Shown: piece after piece, positions 42,305 through 55,009 of the stretch
Layout: each line of letters starts with the position of its first letter
Position numbering within the stretch: the first letter of the stretch is position 1
Notes under the pieces: model-generated
The model's database searches: none
The model's input: the letters and a program-made list of their open reading frames with translations, nothing else
Told to the model about the DNA's origin: nothing
From: Tricholoma matsutake
Taxonomy: Eukaryota > Basidiomycota > Agaricomycetes > Agaricales > Tricholomataceae
Length of the DNA: 64,000 nt
Assembly: GCA_026075535.2 (NCBI GenBank)
Contig: AP026540.1
Coordinates: 10,168,001 to 10,232,000 of the forward strand
Direction of reading: 5' to 3'
Position numbers and translations under genes: made by a program

Positions 42305-44160
42305 ATTCTTCCTCTCTTATCAGCTGGGTATTTACACTTGATTTACTAGTAGTACACCAGTGCACCTATTACTTATTTGGTAATCTCGCGAAGGTGAGAC
42401 AACCCCAATCAGATATTTTTGTTTGGCCTTGGTGAGCTCGCGAGGCAAACAGATTGTGTCAGACTACCACAACTGCAAACCATAATGAGAAACCTAAGAA
42501 AACTAAATATAGAAAACAAATAACAGGGGGCAGCATCACGCAACTTGCAAACCCAAGTTCCAACAATTTAAATACTTTGAAAGAATTGACAAGGTTTGGT
42601 GGTATTTCCAGTACAATGATGCCAATGCATTATTATAATATACTAGGGAAGGTCAGGAACAACACTGAGTGTGGGCTGGAGGCTGAATCTGCTGCATTGG
42701 GTGGGGAAACCAAGAGACAGAACATGTTTTGGAGCCGAATTTGCAGCTCTAGAGCACCCTAGACATGACCTGACCTTTCAAAACTTCAATGTCAATTTTT
42801 TTTTTAGCGGGTCCTCTGGACCCCCCCCCCACCTGATGTGCAGGATTCGGGTGCCGACACCCCCTTGGTTGCGACTGATCTTGATTCAGTACCCGACTGA
42901 ACCAGATATTCTATTCCATTTACTAAACCAAACCATAAGCCATGTTTCATCAAAAAAACTACCTAGTTCAAACAAAGCCTCGCACGATGTGCTGGCTGGC
43001 AGATGAAGAACTGATTATGTCGCAGTGAGCCTGCCTGACTTGGATGAAATGTATTTATTCACGGCGAAAATAATCTATTGAGCGTCTACCAACAGATTAT
43101 CGAATAAGGTTTACTCGAGGGGCATTTCGGCATCTTGACCTTTTATAATTTATTGTCCGATTTAATTTATTCAGCTCAATAAATGCTTGCGAAAAGTGAA
43201 GATATCTGTGATATTTTGAATTTGATTGACGTACACGGATCATCATGTGACTTATACCAGTCAATCGGGTTCCGTAACGGCGCTGGGCTCAGCTCGACTC
43301 TATGAATATTATCTGCAAAAAATGGTGGATTTACACTGCAAACACAATAAAAACACGGTCATGAAACTGACAATTTCTTATCAGTATGTTATGTTATTGA
43401 TATTTTTGGCTCACCTGCCAGAGGTGTTAGGGGCGAATACCTGAAATTCAAAGTCCGACTCGCTTGGTGCAGTACCTAAGTCGCGGACAAAACTGGACAA
43501 AACCAAGAAAAATAATCAACCTTAGATCTACGTATACGTAATATTAACTTATGAAAGTTAGATTCATAATTGGAAATGAAAACGTTGTTCTCATAATTAA
43601 TTACCATGTGGAGCTATAGCAGCAGACAACAACTGCCAGTACATGACTGATTACTCGATCAATATCTTCTGCGGCTTGAGGTGTTCCAAAGTCTAATGAC
43701 GAGCGTCGTTTCTTTTATGCTACTAGCTTTTACCTGAGCCTTAGATGCTCTGGATCTGGATCTCCCGACCACAAGTTTAGTAGATCAGCCGACGGCGTCA
43801 GGAGGTGTTGCGATCCGATCTTGTATGATATGGCGGAAGAAGATGGAGATCAAGTGGAGATCATCGAAAGGCACACCTTCAAAAAACGGAACTACGATAG
43901 ACTACGATTGACTCAGACTATAGAAAATTCAATCGAAGAAATCTGGGAGCTAAACTCTTGGGTGCTCGCGAAAAATTTTGGTTTTCAATCGAGACAAACC
44001 AGTTATACCGACGGAACCCACAACCTTTGGGCAAAGATTATGCAACCCCCATCGAGATGACAAAGACGCTCTTGAGAGCCTCGATTATGTATTACACCGT
44101 CGATATACTTCAGGAGAGGTAGGACCGCAACGTGACTGTCAGCCCGGGTCGAACGATGAA
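42305..44160. other. Region without recognised genes between element L and the next gene
   Basis: AT-rich, with homopolymer runs (T run near 42800, C run near 42824) and no frame with domain character. The frame at 43821-44060 is open for 79 codons but has no family resemblance. From about 43680 the sequence looks like host DNA. Confidence 0.4.
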
Positions 44161-44161
44161 T

Positions 44162-44172
44162 TATAAAAATAG
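44162..44172 (+). promoter_or_regulatory. TATA box of the membrane protein gene
   Basis: TATAAAAATAG lies 58-68 bp before the ATG at 44230, a normal distance for a fungal TATA promoter, followed by a pyrimidine-rich stretch (CCCCCTTCTGTTCTTGTCC). Confidence 0.55.
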
Positions 44173-44229
44173 ACGAACCCCCTTCTGTTCTTGTCCTTCA
44201 CCACGCACCTGCTCGTTGACGAGTTAAAT

Positions 44230-44874
44230 ATGCGTTCTTCTGCCGGATTCTATATTCTTCTTGCCTCTGGCAGGCCACTTTGTGTACCAATTTTCACCGT
44301 CGTTCATGCGCTCCCTTGTGTCCAGAAGGCCCTCTCACTACCTTCCTCGTCAAGCCCCTATCCTTCGGGTTGTCGGACAACATTGAATGATGGGCCTGGA
44401 GCTGCCGAACACCTGAACGAACTTTTTGCAAATACCTCTACACAGCAAATTGATTCAGCTCAGAACACCTACCTGACACTCACGCTTGTCGTGACGCTAG
44501 TTGTCTTTATCATATTCGCATCACTCCTTATCGTCTTGTTCTTTTTCGGCCCCAGTATACGATCATTCATTGTTCAGAAAATGAGGAAAGAGGAGAAGCC
44601 GAAACTGGGGTTTGGTTTCGATGGGTTGTCTAAGCAAGAGTTGAAACAGCTAAGGTTGAAGGAAGAAGAGGCGGCCGTGAAGACAAGTTGGTTCACTAAG
44701 CTGCCGATGAGGCCTCCGGCACTTGTTCTCAAGCACTCTCCGTCGCCATTGTTGCCAATACAAATTGAGGGGTTGCATAGAGTAGAGCTAGACAATGTAA
44801 AAGTAGAGAAGAGCCATGTGCGAGATTCCGGAAGTAGCGAAGACCGGTCACGTTCTTCTGGACTCTTTCACTAA
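44230..44874 (+). CDS. Small single-pass membrane protein, function unknown
   Basis: 214 residues in one exon. The ATG at 44230 is the first in frame; the open frame extends upstream without a start. Residues 1-30 are moderately hydrophobic and may be a signal sequence. Residues 81-108 (YLTLTLVVTLVVFIIFASLL, IVLFFFGP) are a clear membrane segment. A basic cytosolic side follows (QKMRKEEKPK), then a charged helix (SKQELKQLRLKEEEAA) and a Ser-rich tail. The ectodomain of about 50 residues has few cysteines and a possible N-glycosylation site (NTST). It lies 185 bp upstream of the kinase gene on the same strand and has its own TATA box. I do not recognise the family. Confidence 0.75.
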   Translation: MRSSAGFYILLASGRPLCVPIFTVVHALPCVQKALSLPSSSSPYPSGCRTTLNDGPGAAEHLNELFANTSTQQIDSAQNTYLTLTLVVTLVVFIIFASLLIVLFFFGPSIRSFIVQKMRKEEKPKLGFGFDGLSKQELKQLRLKEEEAAVKTSWFTKLPMRPPALVLKHSPSPLLPIQIEGLHRVELDNVKVEKSHVRDSGSSEDRSRSSGLFH

Positions 44875-45059
44875 TTCACCTCTGCTTTTCTCTACGCTTT
44901 AGCTGTTTATACATTGCTTTCAATCATTCACTCTAGCTTTTCCTTGCTTTATTCCTTGATCTTTCCTCTCCGGTGGCTGGCAGTCACTTTTCTACACCTT
45001 CACACGACGCGACACGAACCTCTTAGTACCATAGAGTCCTTCTGGCAAGTCTCTACAAC

Positions 45060-47211
45060 ATGGTGAGGAATTTTGGTTGATCGCCCGCGATTACATCGGT
45101 ATAACCTCTGTGCCAGGATCCTCGCAATCAAGATCCTGAGGAGTTCTACGTTAAGCAGGATAGAATCGGTGTGTCCCTACATTATTTGGTTTTAATATCG
45201 TTCACTGTGGAAGCTGCTCAGGGAAAGGATCATTTGGAGAGGTTTACAAAGGGTATGTTCTCCTACCCCCATCTTCTATCGGACACCCAACCCCACTGCA
45301 GCTATGACAAGCGAACCCAAAAGACCGTGGCTATCAAAATCATTGATCTCGAGAGTGCAGAAGACGAGATAGAAGATATCCAACAGGAAATCCAAATCCT
45401 TTCGCAGTTGGATTCTCCTCACGTCACGAAGTACGTAGCCACCAACATACATACACTAATATGCATTTAACTTGATAAGATATCATGGATCCTATCTAAA
45501 AGGGTCAAATCTGTGGATTGTCATGGAGTGAGTGGTCAGTGCTGACCCTCAGTGCGTTCTTGACCTGCGAGTAGGTATTGTTCCGGCGGTTCATGTTCAG
45601 ACCTGGTAAGTATGTTTAGCATATCATGTTCCTCACCATTCAAGTAATACTCCATGTTTAGATGAAGCCGGGTGTATTCCGCGAAGAGTACATCGCGATC
45701 ATTGTACGAGAACTTCTTCGAGGTCTGGAGTACCTGCATACCGAAGGGAAGCTTCACCGAGATATCAAAGGTCCGGCAACGCCAACCAAACACAACCTCA
45801 CTAATTTATGATGCAGCCGCGAACATACTTCTTTCCGCTGGCGGAGAAGTCAAGCTCGCCGATTTCGGTGTTTCTGGCCAACTCTCCGGCACGTTGTCTG
45901 CCAAGAAGAATACTTTCGTTGGAACACCTTACTGGATGTCTCCCGAGGTCATAAAGCAGAGTGGATACGACCATAAGGCCGATATCTGGAGTTTGGGTAT
46001 AACTGCTATTGAACTGGCGAAAGGCGAGCCGCCATACGCGGAATTACACCCGATGAAGGTTTGCTTGATTTAAACCTCGTTCGTCACCAAATTATTGCTC
46101 AAGGTAACCATCACGTAGGTTCTCTTTCTCATCCCAAAAAATCCGCCACCCACCCTAGATGGGAATTTCTCAAAACCGTTCCGGGAGTTCGTTCACTACT
46201 GTCTCCAACGGGATCCGCGCGATGTGCGCCAACTTTCCACTCTATTTAATGATTGCAATCAACGAACATCATTTAGCGTCCTACGGCACGCGAGCTTCTC
46301 AAGCACAAGTTCATTCGAATGGCAAAGAAGACAAGCTATCTGACAGAACTCATCGAACGTCATGAGAGATGGAAGGCTGAGGGAGGCGAAAAGCAAGACG
46401 ACGAGCAACAGGATCACATTTCCGATCTGTACGTTTATTCGTCTTTTTGGTCGCTCACTTAGGTTCCTTATCGAGCCACAGACCTGCAAACGTCGATCCG
46501 GAGGATCTGTGGGATTTCGGCACTGTTCGTCATACCAGTCGCCCGACAACTATCGGACGCGCAAATCCTGGCCCGCCACTGACCTGGGAGAACAATGGCA
46601 CTACACGCTCGGACCTCTCTGACGCGTCCACAACACGGCGAGGATCTGGATCTGGATCCTCAGGGTCTTCAAAGTATGCACCGTCGGTAACTACAAAGGG
46701 AGAACTTCCTCCGTTACCCCCAGCTGCCCCGCAAACGCCTACCAAGCAGAGATTTGAACAATCGACTGTGCGGAACATGCGCAGCCCAGGTGGTCCACAC
46801 GTGTCTGGGTCCAAGAACAGTCAGCGGCCAGTCCAACGGGAGCCTTCGGATGATTACGAGGACTACGATGATCAGTATGACTATCCAAAGTCCGACGGCT
46901 TGCAGCATAAGATGGAAGACTTGGAACTAGACAATGAGGACGATGGCTTCTCGGACACGACGATGCTCGACTCTGTCATCTTACCGGCGATTGCCTCAGT
47001 CAGTGTCTATTTTGTTCTCCCCAGGAGCAATTTTTGGTTACTCATACTTCCGGCGTAGCTGTTTCCTCGAGTATCCAGCCAAGAAGCACGAGTAGCGCTT
47101 AGCTCACTCCAGAGGGCTTTCACAGAGGCTGAGAGGATCATTCCTGGAGTGACGATGGAGCTGGTCAACGAAATAGTGGAGTCAGTTGAACATGTCGAGG
47201 ATGACCGATGA
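45060..47211 (+). CDS. Ste20-like protein kinase of the GCK-III group (Mst3/Don3/Sid1-like), 12 exons
   Basis: Exons: 45060-45062, 45117-45168, 45222-45252, 45302-45430, 45480-45527, 45575-45605, 45662-45770, 45817-46058, 46119-46223, 46277-46428, 46482-46998, 47059-47211; 523 residues, all phases consistent. The kinase domain starts almost at the N-terminus: [12 protein letters not shown] (P-loop), AIKIIDLE (catalytic Lys), [33 protein letters not shown] and [18 protein letters not shown]. After the domain come [17 protein letters not shown], typical of GCK-III kinases, then a disordered Ser/Pro/Asp-rich region and a C-terminal helix. Such kinases act in septation, polarity or the MOR/SIN pathways, usually with an Mo25-type partner. 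The first exon is only the ATG. It is convergent with the AP-3 gene, 238 bp apart. Confidence 0.93.
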
Positions 47212-47449
47212 TATGACGGATGACAATCTTACGTATGTTTGCGAGCATACATCTTGGAGCTTCAAGCTCAAGTCGTCCCTGAGGACGCTCAGCCGGACAA
47301 CATTATCCTGTTTCTTATCTGTACACAACCTCATTACTCCATTGCTTTCAAGGCTTTTGTATGCAAATGAACAGTATTATAATCTAGCAATCTAGCACTC
47401 TAATATAACTTGCACCTGAATTCCTGAAATTGAACTACGTATGTCGTAT

Positions 47450-50400
47450 TTATCTACTGTTGGTAGTTGAATTTTGTGTCCGTTTCTTACTTCCCGGTGC
47501 CTTCTTCTTTCTGCTGGCCACCCTGATTGGGTCCGGCGTGCTCGTCCGTACCACATCGTCAGGAACTTCGTACGCCGGGAACGACGATATTCGCGGTGGC
47601 GGAGCAGTTTCGCTTCCCTGTAGAACTGGCGTTTGTCGCCGAGATGCCTCTACAGACGTTTGAGTTTGGATTGCAGTGTTTGGCATTTCACCCTCTCGAT
47701 CAATGACGAATGGTTCAGCGGAGAATGATTGCGACGTGGCCCTCAAAACGGGTAGCCTTGGAGAAGGCGCTTCTGGACAAGAGAATATAGTCAGAGCTTA
47801 TTACTTGGTAAAGGTCGAAACAAACCTGGGATGAGCGAGGGCATGCCCTCCAATCTTACGACCGGTATTGAATCAACATCAACATCATTCAGTTTGGGGA
47901 GCCGATCATCGATGATGTAGTATGGGTCATCTCGAAGTTGCGCCAGTCGCTCGGCTTTGCGCTAAACAAAACGGAAGCATCAACATTAAAGCCTAGTACG
48001 ATGTCTAAATGAACACGTACTCTCGCACGTTCTGCTTGCTCTTCAGGTGTCTCGATCTCCGGTTCTGCTGGTGTCAACAGGTCACCATTCTTTTCTTGTT
48101 TGAGCCTCTTCCTCCCACTCATGAGACTACTCCCATCCATCTCCTTCGCTTTACCTTTCTTGCCTTTCTTTATCTTTTTCTCTGGAAGTTCCTCGGCGGC
48201 AGGTACAACTTCGCGAGGCGGTGTGACTATCCATGCATCCAGATTCAGTCCTTCTGGCACAGAAACACTAGCTTGAGCACTCAGAGCTACTGGATTAAGC
48301 TCGTATGACCCGAATAGCGGTTGAATCAGATACAGGCTCTTCGGGAAACGAAGTTCAGTTGAGGCAATTGGGTCGAATGATGTTGAAGGGACTGGTAGAG
48401 AGAATCCTTGGGGCTTGGGTCGGTGCGCATTGAGGTCAGCTCGAATAAAGTTGAAAAGCTGCAACGTATTTGCTGCCTACAGACAAATAATGGTCAATAT
48501 ATCAGAAGGGCTTGAAGATTAACGAAGACTCACTCGTTCTTGCACTTCGATATGGGGACTGCGGACAAGTTCCGTGACTCGGGACACGATGAGATCAACA
48601 ACCCCCTTCACTTCCGGCAAATCCTCGTCATTCCACCGTTCAGCAAGCTCTGTAGCCCAAAATCCAAAAATTTTGGTGGCAGCCTGGATATATACCGCAA
48701 TAGTCTCAGATGAGAGCCGTGAGATTTCCGGCTGCATGATGTATGCCAAGAGTTTCTGTGGTTCGGCTAGTTCACTACGGCATGGTATGATCAACAGATA
48801 TATGAGCTGGAGAAGCGAAAGACTTGCTTGCAATATTCCCCGCATATCCATGCAGCTGCATAGAGGACTTCGGAGCAACTACCTTCGTCCTGGGCGTTTC
48901 GCAGCATAGTCTCATCACTCAGCAGGGTATACATCAGCTTGACAGCATATTGCCTTACTGTCCGCACTCGCCCAACCACATCTACAAGTTGGTCTCTTAT
49001 TTCGACACCCACATTGACATTTGCAACGTGCGCAAGGTCGACCAGGACTGAGATATACCACTCAAAATTGGTGATATTCTCATATGTCGATTGCGAGCAG
49101 ATATTTAGGATTCGCTGGGAAAGAACTATGCGGTAGGCAGGCGATTGACTAGGGGAGGTGTATAGCTTGGCACCTGGGGTCGGCGTCGGGATTGTATGTT
49201 GTACGAGAGACTGAGCGGCAGTTGGTAACGTCGACGATGATGTTTCTGGTACAAGGTGAGAGAGGACCTGTTGTACTATAGATTGGATATTATCCTGATT
49301 GACCTGCAGAAGATGGTTTAGCGCATCAGTGTCCTGCAACTCACATCCATCTACTTACCATGGCGCAAACCAGATCAAGGGCGCGCATGCGGATGCTAAT
49401 ATCCTGATCTTTCACGCTAGCAAGGATGGTATCTTGATGTTCAGCCACAAGGTACGGATGAGAAGGAGCAATCTTGGCCATGGCAAGGAGCGCAATGTAC
49501 TTCACTACAGCTTTCCGCGTAAGATACCCCCAAGAAACAATGACAAATCGCACATACGATTTTGATCTACATCCTGGATGAATGCAGCCAATTTTGACAC
49601 GCAGAGCCTTGCGAGGGAATCGCCTGAAGGGCCTTGCAACATCCCTCCGATTATGCAAGTATGTACACATTCGTAAAGTAACGAGACAGCAGCAGTTGTC
49701 GAAATGAGCTCCGTAATTGGAGGCTGCAGTTTCTTGACTAAACGAGGCTCGTATGGGGACAGTGAACCGAACTGTGGGACTGGTATAAGGCTAGAAAGCG
49801 GAAAATGAGTGGGACGTACCAGCTTGATGATTTTGATTAACATCCAGTTGTTCGACGACGTCGTGAGTAAATGGAAAAGCTGAGGGGCAAGGGACAGATA
49901 TTCCCTCGGATCATGTCGAGCAAGTTCACAGAGAACATTGACGGTTGCGGCGATGACACCTGACGGAGAAAATAAGAGACATAAACTTCTCGATGAATAC
50001 AACATTACTTTGATCTGGGTCTTCCAGCTTCTCCTCCAGTCTTGGACGAGCATATTTTGCAGTTTCTGGATATTTTACGAGTAATTTATAGAGGGCTAAA
50101 ATTGCTCTCTTTCGTATGTGCGGCCGGGAATGGTTCAACATGCCAATTAATTCTGGCGAAAGGTCGCGTGCAAGATCAGGAGTCACAATATGGGCGATTC
50201 CATTCAATGTCACTGCAACATCTGCGGGAGTAGAGCTCAAGTCCTAAGTGAACGATATAGCTCAAAGCGTGCATGAATGATACAGTCACTCACCTTCTTC
50301 AATAAATTTGTGGTCAACATCAATACGTCCGTGTCTTGCTCAAATGATTGCACTGCGGCAAGGTAACCAACGCTTTTAAGATGCAGTCTTGGGGATGACA

Positions 50401-50667
50401 TGACCTCTACAACATGAAATGATGCCCAACCCATGTCGTAGCCCAGCATGTAGAGCTATGTCAATGCGGGTGAGAAAAATTTAATGTATTTGATTAAAAT
50501 GGTTGACGCACATAAGTGAGCTTCAATACCGCCCCCGCCTTGAGCTCCATATCATCGCTCTTGATTTCATCCCGGATCTCATCAACTGCTTTGGCTATGA
50601 ACTTGGATTCATCCTTCTTATTTGCGCGAAGACCGCGTATGAGATCCTGCAAGGTTCGCTCCCACAT
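47450..50667 (-). CDS. AP-3 complex subunit delta (delta-adaptin), 11 exons
   Basis: Exons on the minus strand: 50667-50512, 50455-50294, 50243-50009, 49959-49820, 49771-49558, 49504-49359, 49303-48828, 48774-48534, 48476-48021, 47961-47826, 47772-47450; 894 residues, all phases consistent. The N-terminal adaptin solenoid is evident (MWERTLQDLIRGLRANKKDE, YMLGYDMGWASFHVVEVMSS, HSRPHIRKRAILALYKL, EPRLVKKLQPPITELI, LKYIALLAMAKIAPSHP, VLYAAAWICGEYC). The C-terminal part has a Lys-rich hinge (EKKIKKGKKGKAKE) and a basic tail, as in fungal delta subunits. AP-3 sorts cargo from the Golgi to the vacuole. Intron 7 (48827-48775) appears to use a GC donor (GCAAGT). The start is the first ATG; an open extension of three codons upstream lacks one. 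Confidence 0.93.
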
Positions 50668-51356
50668 CGAATGCAAATCTTGGCATCACAGTATACGAAT
50701 CACTTAGGACAAATCACATAATAGTTCCCATCACGTGCAATACCACACCCTTATGTAACAGCTTACTCTCTTACGTACGAAGAGATACTTATGTGCTCGT
50801 CGTAAAGGCGGGTTCCGAGGGTAAGGAGCCTTTTCATAGGCCTCTGCGCCATCCAAGCTATTTCACACCATCCGTGCCAAGCTCCGCTCAATCTCCTAAT
50901 CATGCTGTCCATGGTCAGGTGCTAGGGTCTAGCAGATGCTTGGGCTATAGGAAGTTTCAGCGCGATTAGGTTTTCTTGTGTTGCTTTCTTTTGACCTCCA
51001 TCTCATTTACAAGCAACACAGGTAAGCACTTCATGCTCATTGTTGGCCAGCCTCTCACTATTACATTTGGTTGTTATCCAAGGCTTCACCTTGAGGTTCC
51101 ATCTCGTGCTTCAACAACTATTTACATTGTGAGGGTTTCCACCATTTCTCATAGGTATACACTCAGTTAGGGTCTCACCTCACAGGATCCAGCTGGCATT
51201 ATCTTTTAGCTGTTGCTACCTCACCCAGTTGGATTCTCGTAGTAACTTTAGTTGCCCCTATCAACATTTATCCCTTATTTGGGTGCATCCAGGCCTTATC
51301 GATTAGTTCTCAGAACATTTGATATTTTTGTGGCATTTACTACCTTTCGTTTGTCA
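50668..51356. other. Region between the AP-3 gene and element G
   Basis: The first 200 bp would hold the AP-3 promoter; I see no clear TATA box. From about 50930 the sequence looks like degenerate retroelement DNA, but no LTR boundary could be fixed. Confidence 0.4.
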
Positions 51357-52395
51357 TCACTCACTTTCTCGCAATTTGTGGAGGACAGTTGTGGGATAAG
51401 AATATTGTGAAGGTGGAGAAGCCAGTGGAGGAGTGGGTACCAAAAGCATATCATGATTATCTGTCAGTTTTTCAGAAGAAGGAGTCTGAGTGAATGCTGG
51501 TGTGGAAGCCATGGGATCATGGGATCGAGAGTTGAAGGTATATCTATTATCTCCAATGGAACAAGAAGAAGTTGATGCATTCCTAAATGAGCAATTGTGC
51601 AAAGGATACATATGGCCTTCAAAATCACTGCAGACATCACCAATATTCTTTGTGCCAAAGAAAGATCAGAGGAAGAGGATGTGTACAGCTTATAGGTATC
51701 TGAATGAGTGGACAGTGAAGAATGCATACCCCCTGCCTTTGATCTCAGAAATAATTGACAAGGTTGGAAAGGCCAAGGTCTTTACAAAATTGGATTTATG
51801 ATGGGGATACAATTACATATGAATAAGGAAAGGAGATGAGTGGAAGGCTGCATTTGCCACATGTTGAGGATCCTTTGAGCTGCTTGTCATGTTTTTTGGG
51901 ATGACCAATGGTCCCCCGACTTTCCAAAATATGATGAACAACATTTTCAAGAATGTAATGGACAAAGGCATGGTAATAATATTTATTGACAACATTCTGA
52001 TATTCACAGAGGATGAAGAAAATCATGAAGTGATAGTACAGGAGGTGCTATGGAGGCTAGCAGAGAACAATCTATTTTTGAAACTGGAGAAGTGTGTGTT
52101 TGGGGCAAGCGAGATTGAGCTCCTAGGATTATTGATCAGCCCTGATGGGATTAAAATGGATCTGATCAAGGTACAGGTGATCACTGATTGGCCTGCGCCC
52201 ACCCATGTCAAGGAGGTTCAGGCCTTCTTGGGACTCGCAAACTATTATTTTTGCTTTGTGCATAATTTTTCCAAAATTGCTGCACCCTTACATAACCTTA
52301 CATGAAAGGAAGTAGTGTGGAGGTGGGGGGAACAGCAGCAGACAGCATTTGAGGAGTTGAAAAGGAGGTTTGTGGAGGGACCAATATTAGCCCCA
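51357..52395 (+). pseudogene. Element G (Ty3/gypsy) reverse transcriptase
   Basis: Plus-strand [13 protein letters not shown] start near 51500, [97 protein letters not shown], catalytic box FIDNILIF and the connection LLGLLISPDGIKMD, VKEVQAFLGLANYY. In-frame TGAs (for example 51491-51493, 51799-51801, 51823-51825 and after HNLT near 52303) are all at arginine positions. The frame is cut at GPILAP (52390) by element F and continues at 58081. An isolated gag or protease is not visible upstream. Confidence 0.83.
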
Positions 52396-52640
52396 TGTAA
52401 GAGAACAGATTCTCTTACAATGACAAGCAATGCATAACCATCACCACCATCATGCGCACCACCTGTTCCATCATGATCACCTGTTATAATCACCTGTCCA
52501 TCACAATCACATGTTATAATCACATGTCTATTTCCTTAGGTACATGAACATTTGTAATTGTAGAAGTATCTTTCCTTGAATTGATACCATGTTCATCACA
52601 GTTTTGGACTCTGAGTGTTGGGAGTACACACTCCCTTCCA
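52396..52640 (+). repeat. 5' LTR of element F
   Basis: 245 bp, with head TGTAAGAGAA-CAG-ATTCTCTTACA (palindromic) and end ACTCCCTTCCA. Compared with the 3' LTR it lacks one 30-bp unit, and several CG dinucleotides of the 3' LTR are TG or CA here. Confidence 0.9.
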
Positions 52641-53051
52641 CTTTTTTTTTGTGTCAAAAGTGATTCAAACTGGGGATACCAGCAATACCCACCAAAGGAA
52701 ACACATCACCCGTTTTGAACGTTGGCAATGGCAGTCCAGTGATCTCTCACGCGCTATTGCTGGCTGCTTCCTTGACAGCTTGTAAGCTCTTGCCACACCA
52801 GCAGATAGAAGAACCCACAAGAGCACCAAAACTACATCATTACCTAGTAGTTGCATCACCTCACAATCGCGCATATAGCCACCTTGAAAGTGATAAATAC
52901 TGCAAAACCATGGATTGGAGAGTTTATACCTCTTCAAGTCTCACAACGACACTAGACCACCCTGTCTTGATTACCAACCACCCGTCTCCCAGTCACAACA
53001 TGTAGCAGGTCGCGCATCACACTGCCGACTGCAAACTCAAGCCCTCTTACC

Positions 53052-54062
53052 ATGCCGCCCAGCTCACCCATGACCCCTGCCTCATCACCTTTGAGATCCT
53101 TGTCCTCAGATTCCTCAGACTCAGATAACCAGCATACCTTCTTGTGTAGAAATATGGAGAACATGCAGTATGCCCCTGCCACAGTCCAAGGTGGAAAGGG
53201 AAGCCATGCACCAGTTTTGACAGCAGGCTGTATAATGATCCCATGATACGCATATTTGAGAACGTGTGCAGACATTTTTTCCAAAACAAGAAATTGCCTG
53301 AAAATGAATGAGTGTTGAGCATCATTTACAATTTTGAATCCTCAGCTGTACAAGCATGGATAACAACTCACTACAACTCACCACAATTGCCTTGTAGACC
53401 TCACATTCATTGAGTTCTTTACGGAGTTCAAGAACAAATTTCTCCCACCTAACTGGAAGGATGACCTCATCGCCACTCAGATCACAATGCAAAGTACACA
53501 GGTGTTCTTGACGTGGACAGAGAGCGTACGCAAGGCTAATGCAGAGCTGGTGATTGTGGGATCTGATCACCACATTGCAGAGGACAAGTTACGTGCACAT
53601 TTCATGCCCCAGCTCTCGCCAGCCCTGAAAGCATTGTATGATGCTAACAACATGCATGGAACATTAGACACAATGGTTGACCTCAAAGCTTGGATCCAAT
53701 GTGTCCATCTCCTCAACATGGAGAACCTAAACAAGTGGGAGGAATGGTTGAAGATTGCGCAGGCTTCAGCACACACAAACACAAAGAGTACCACATCCCG
53801 GGGAGGACACAGCCAGACTTCCAATGCAGGGACCATGGGGACTACAGCAACTAGCACCAGTAACATCGCTGCACCCAGAGTTCTTGCGAACACCACCAAC
53901 ACACAGCAACCCATGACCCTGAAACTCACATAGACAGAGCATGACCTTCTCAGAGCACACCATGGGTGTTTCTGTTGCAGAGTATTTTATGCAGGTCACT
54001 ATGCTCCAGAGTGCCCTAATGGGAGGCCCACCCAAGAGGCTTGCAAGAATGTAACCACCACA
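53052..54062 (+). pseudogene. Element F gag
   Basis: ATG at 53052. The Ser/Pro-rich N-terminus runs to about 53245, a frameshifted middle contains LTFIEFFTEFKNKF, and the capsid-like part runs from about 53470 (TFLTWTESVRKANAELVIVG with neighbouring residues, LRAHFMPQLSPALKALYD). A TAG near 53931 follows MTLKLT. The zinc knuckle is CFCCRVFYAGHYAPEC (CX2CX6HX4C), as in element E. Confidence 0.75.
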
Positions 54063-55009
54063 GTGGTGCTGAAAGCAAAGGCAGCCTTTGAGGGGAAAGA
54101 GAGCGCGGTCATACCCGCTGTCTTTGAGGATGAGGAGGACAGTGACAAATTCAATATGATGGAGGATGAAGCAAATGAGTACGTCCTTAACCTTTTGTTG
54201 CCTTCACACATGTGGTGGAATTGCTGCATCAATGGCCCATTGACTTGTGCCCTGACCCCAATCCAAGCACTGATTGACCATGGTTCCCCACCAGTGATGA
54301 TTTCCTCTGAGCTCATGGATGTGTTGGGACTAGTGCAACACAAATTATTCAAGCCTTTCTCGGTATCAGGTGCCTTCATAGATGGAAAGAGGAGCATGGA
54401 CTCTAGTTTAACTGAATATTGTAAATTACACCTCCAGTCACCGAACTCAGATTGGAAGGCCAAAGTTGTCAATGCCATCATAAGCCCAAACTTGCAAACA
54501 GAGATCATTCTGGGCTTGGATTTTCTTACAAAGAACAAGATTGTGGTCGATGCAGAACTAAGAATGGCGGTCGTGAAGGATGAAAACTTTGACCTGCTGA
54601 ATCCGCCGGAAGTAACAGCAGCAAAGATTTTGAACACTCCACACCTGCACCGAAAAACTGAGGCAAAAATGATGGTAACCGGACATGTTCAAACACGTAA
54701 ACTACTACAAGCGGATATGAAAGAATTACACTGTGTATTCGACAAAAACCCTGAACAATTCAACCTGGAGGCACATTGCGTGATGCTGCCCTGTGTGATT
54801 GCAGCCATGAGGAAATGGATAGAAGAGCTGGCAGCATGTAAAATTCTAGAGACGCTAGACTTGTTATGCAAGGAAAGGTATACAGATCGTTTCCCAACGG
54901 ACATCCCTCATGCAAGTAAACTGCTGACCAACGTGTATCACCACATTGAGGTCACCCTGGGATCGCCAATATCTGTGGGACACATGTACTCTTGTCCTAG
55001 AAAGTACTG
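54063..55009 (+). pseudogene. Element F protease and RT start
   Basis: An open frame of 315 codons. An acidic segment (FEDEEDSDKFNMMEDEANEY) is followed by ALIDHGSPPVMISSEL, the retropepsin site with DHG instead of DTG/DSG, and by EIILGLDFLTKNKIVVDAEL. Then come the RT N-terminal linker (RYTDRFPTDIPHASKL, VYHHIEVTLGSPISV) and a stop at 55008-55010, where relatives have Trp (TGG to TGA). Confidence 0.8.

Noticed and set aside
43821..44060. 79-codon open frame before the membrane protein gene
   Set aside because: No domain, no clear start context or splice partners, and random frames of this size are common here.
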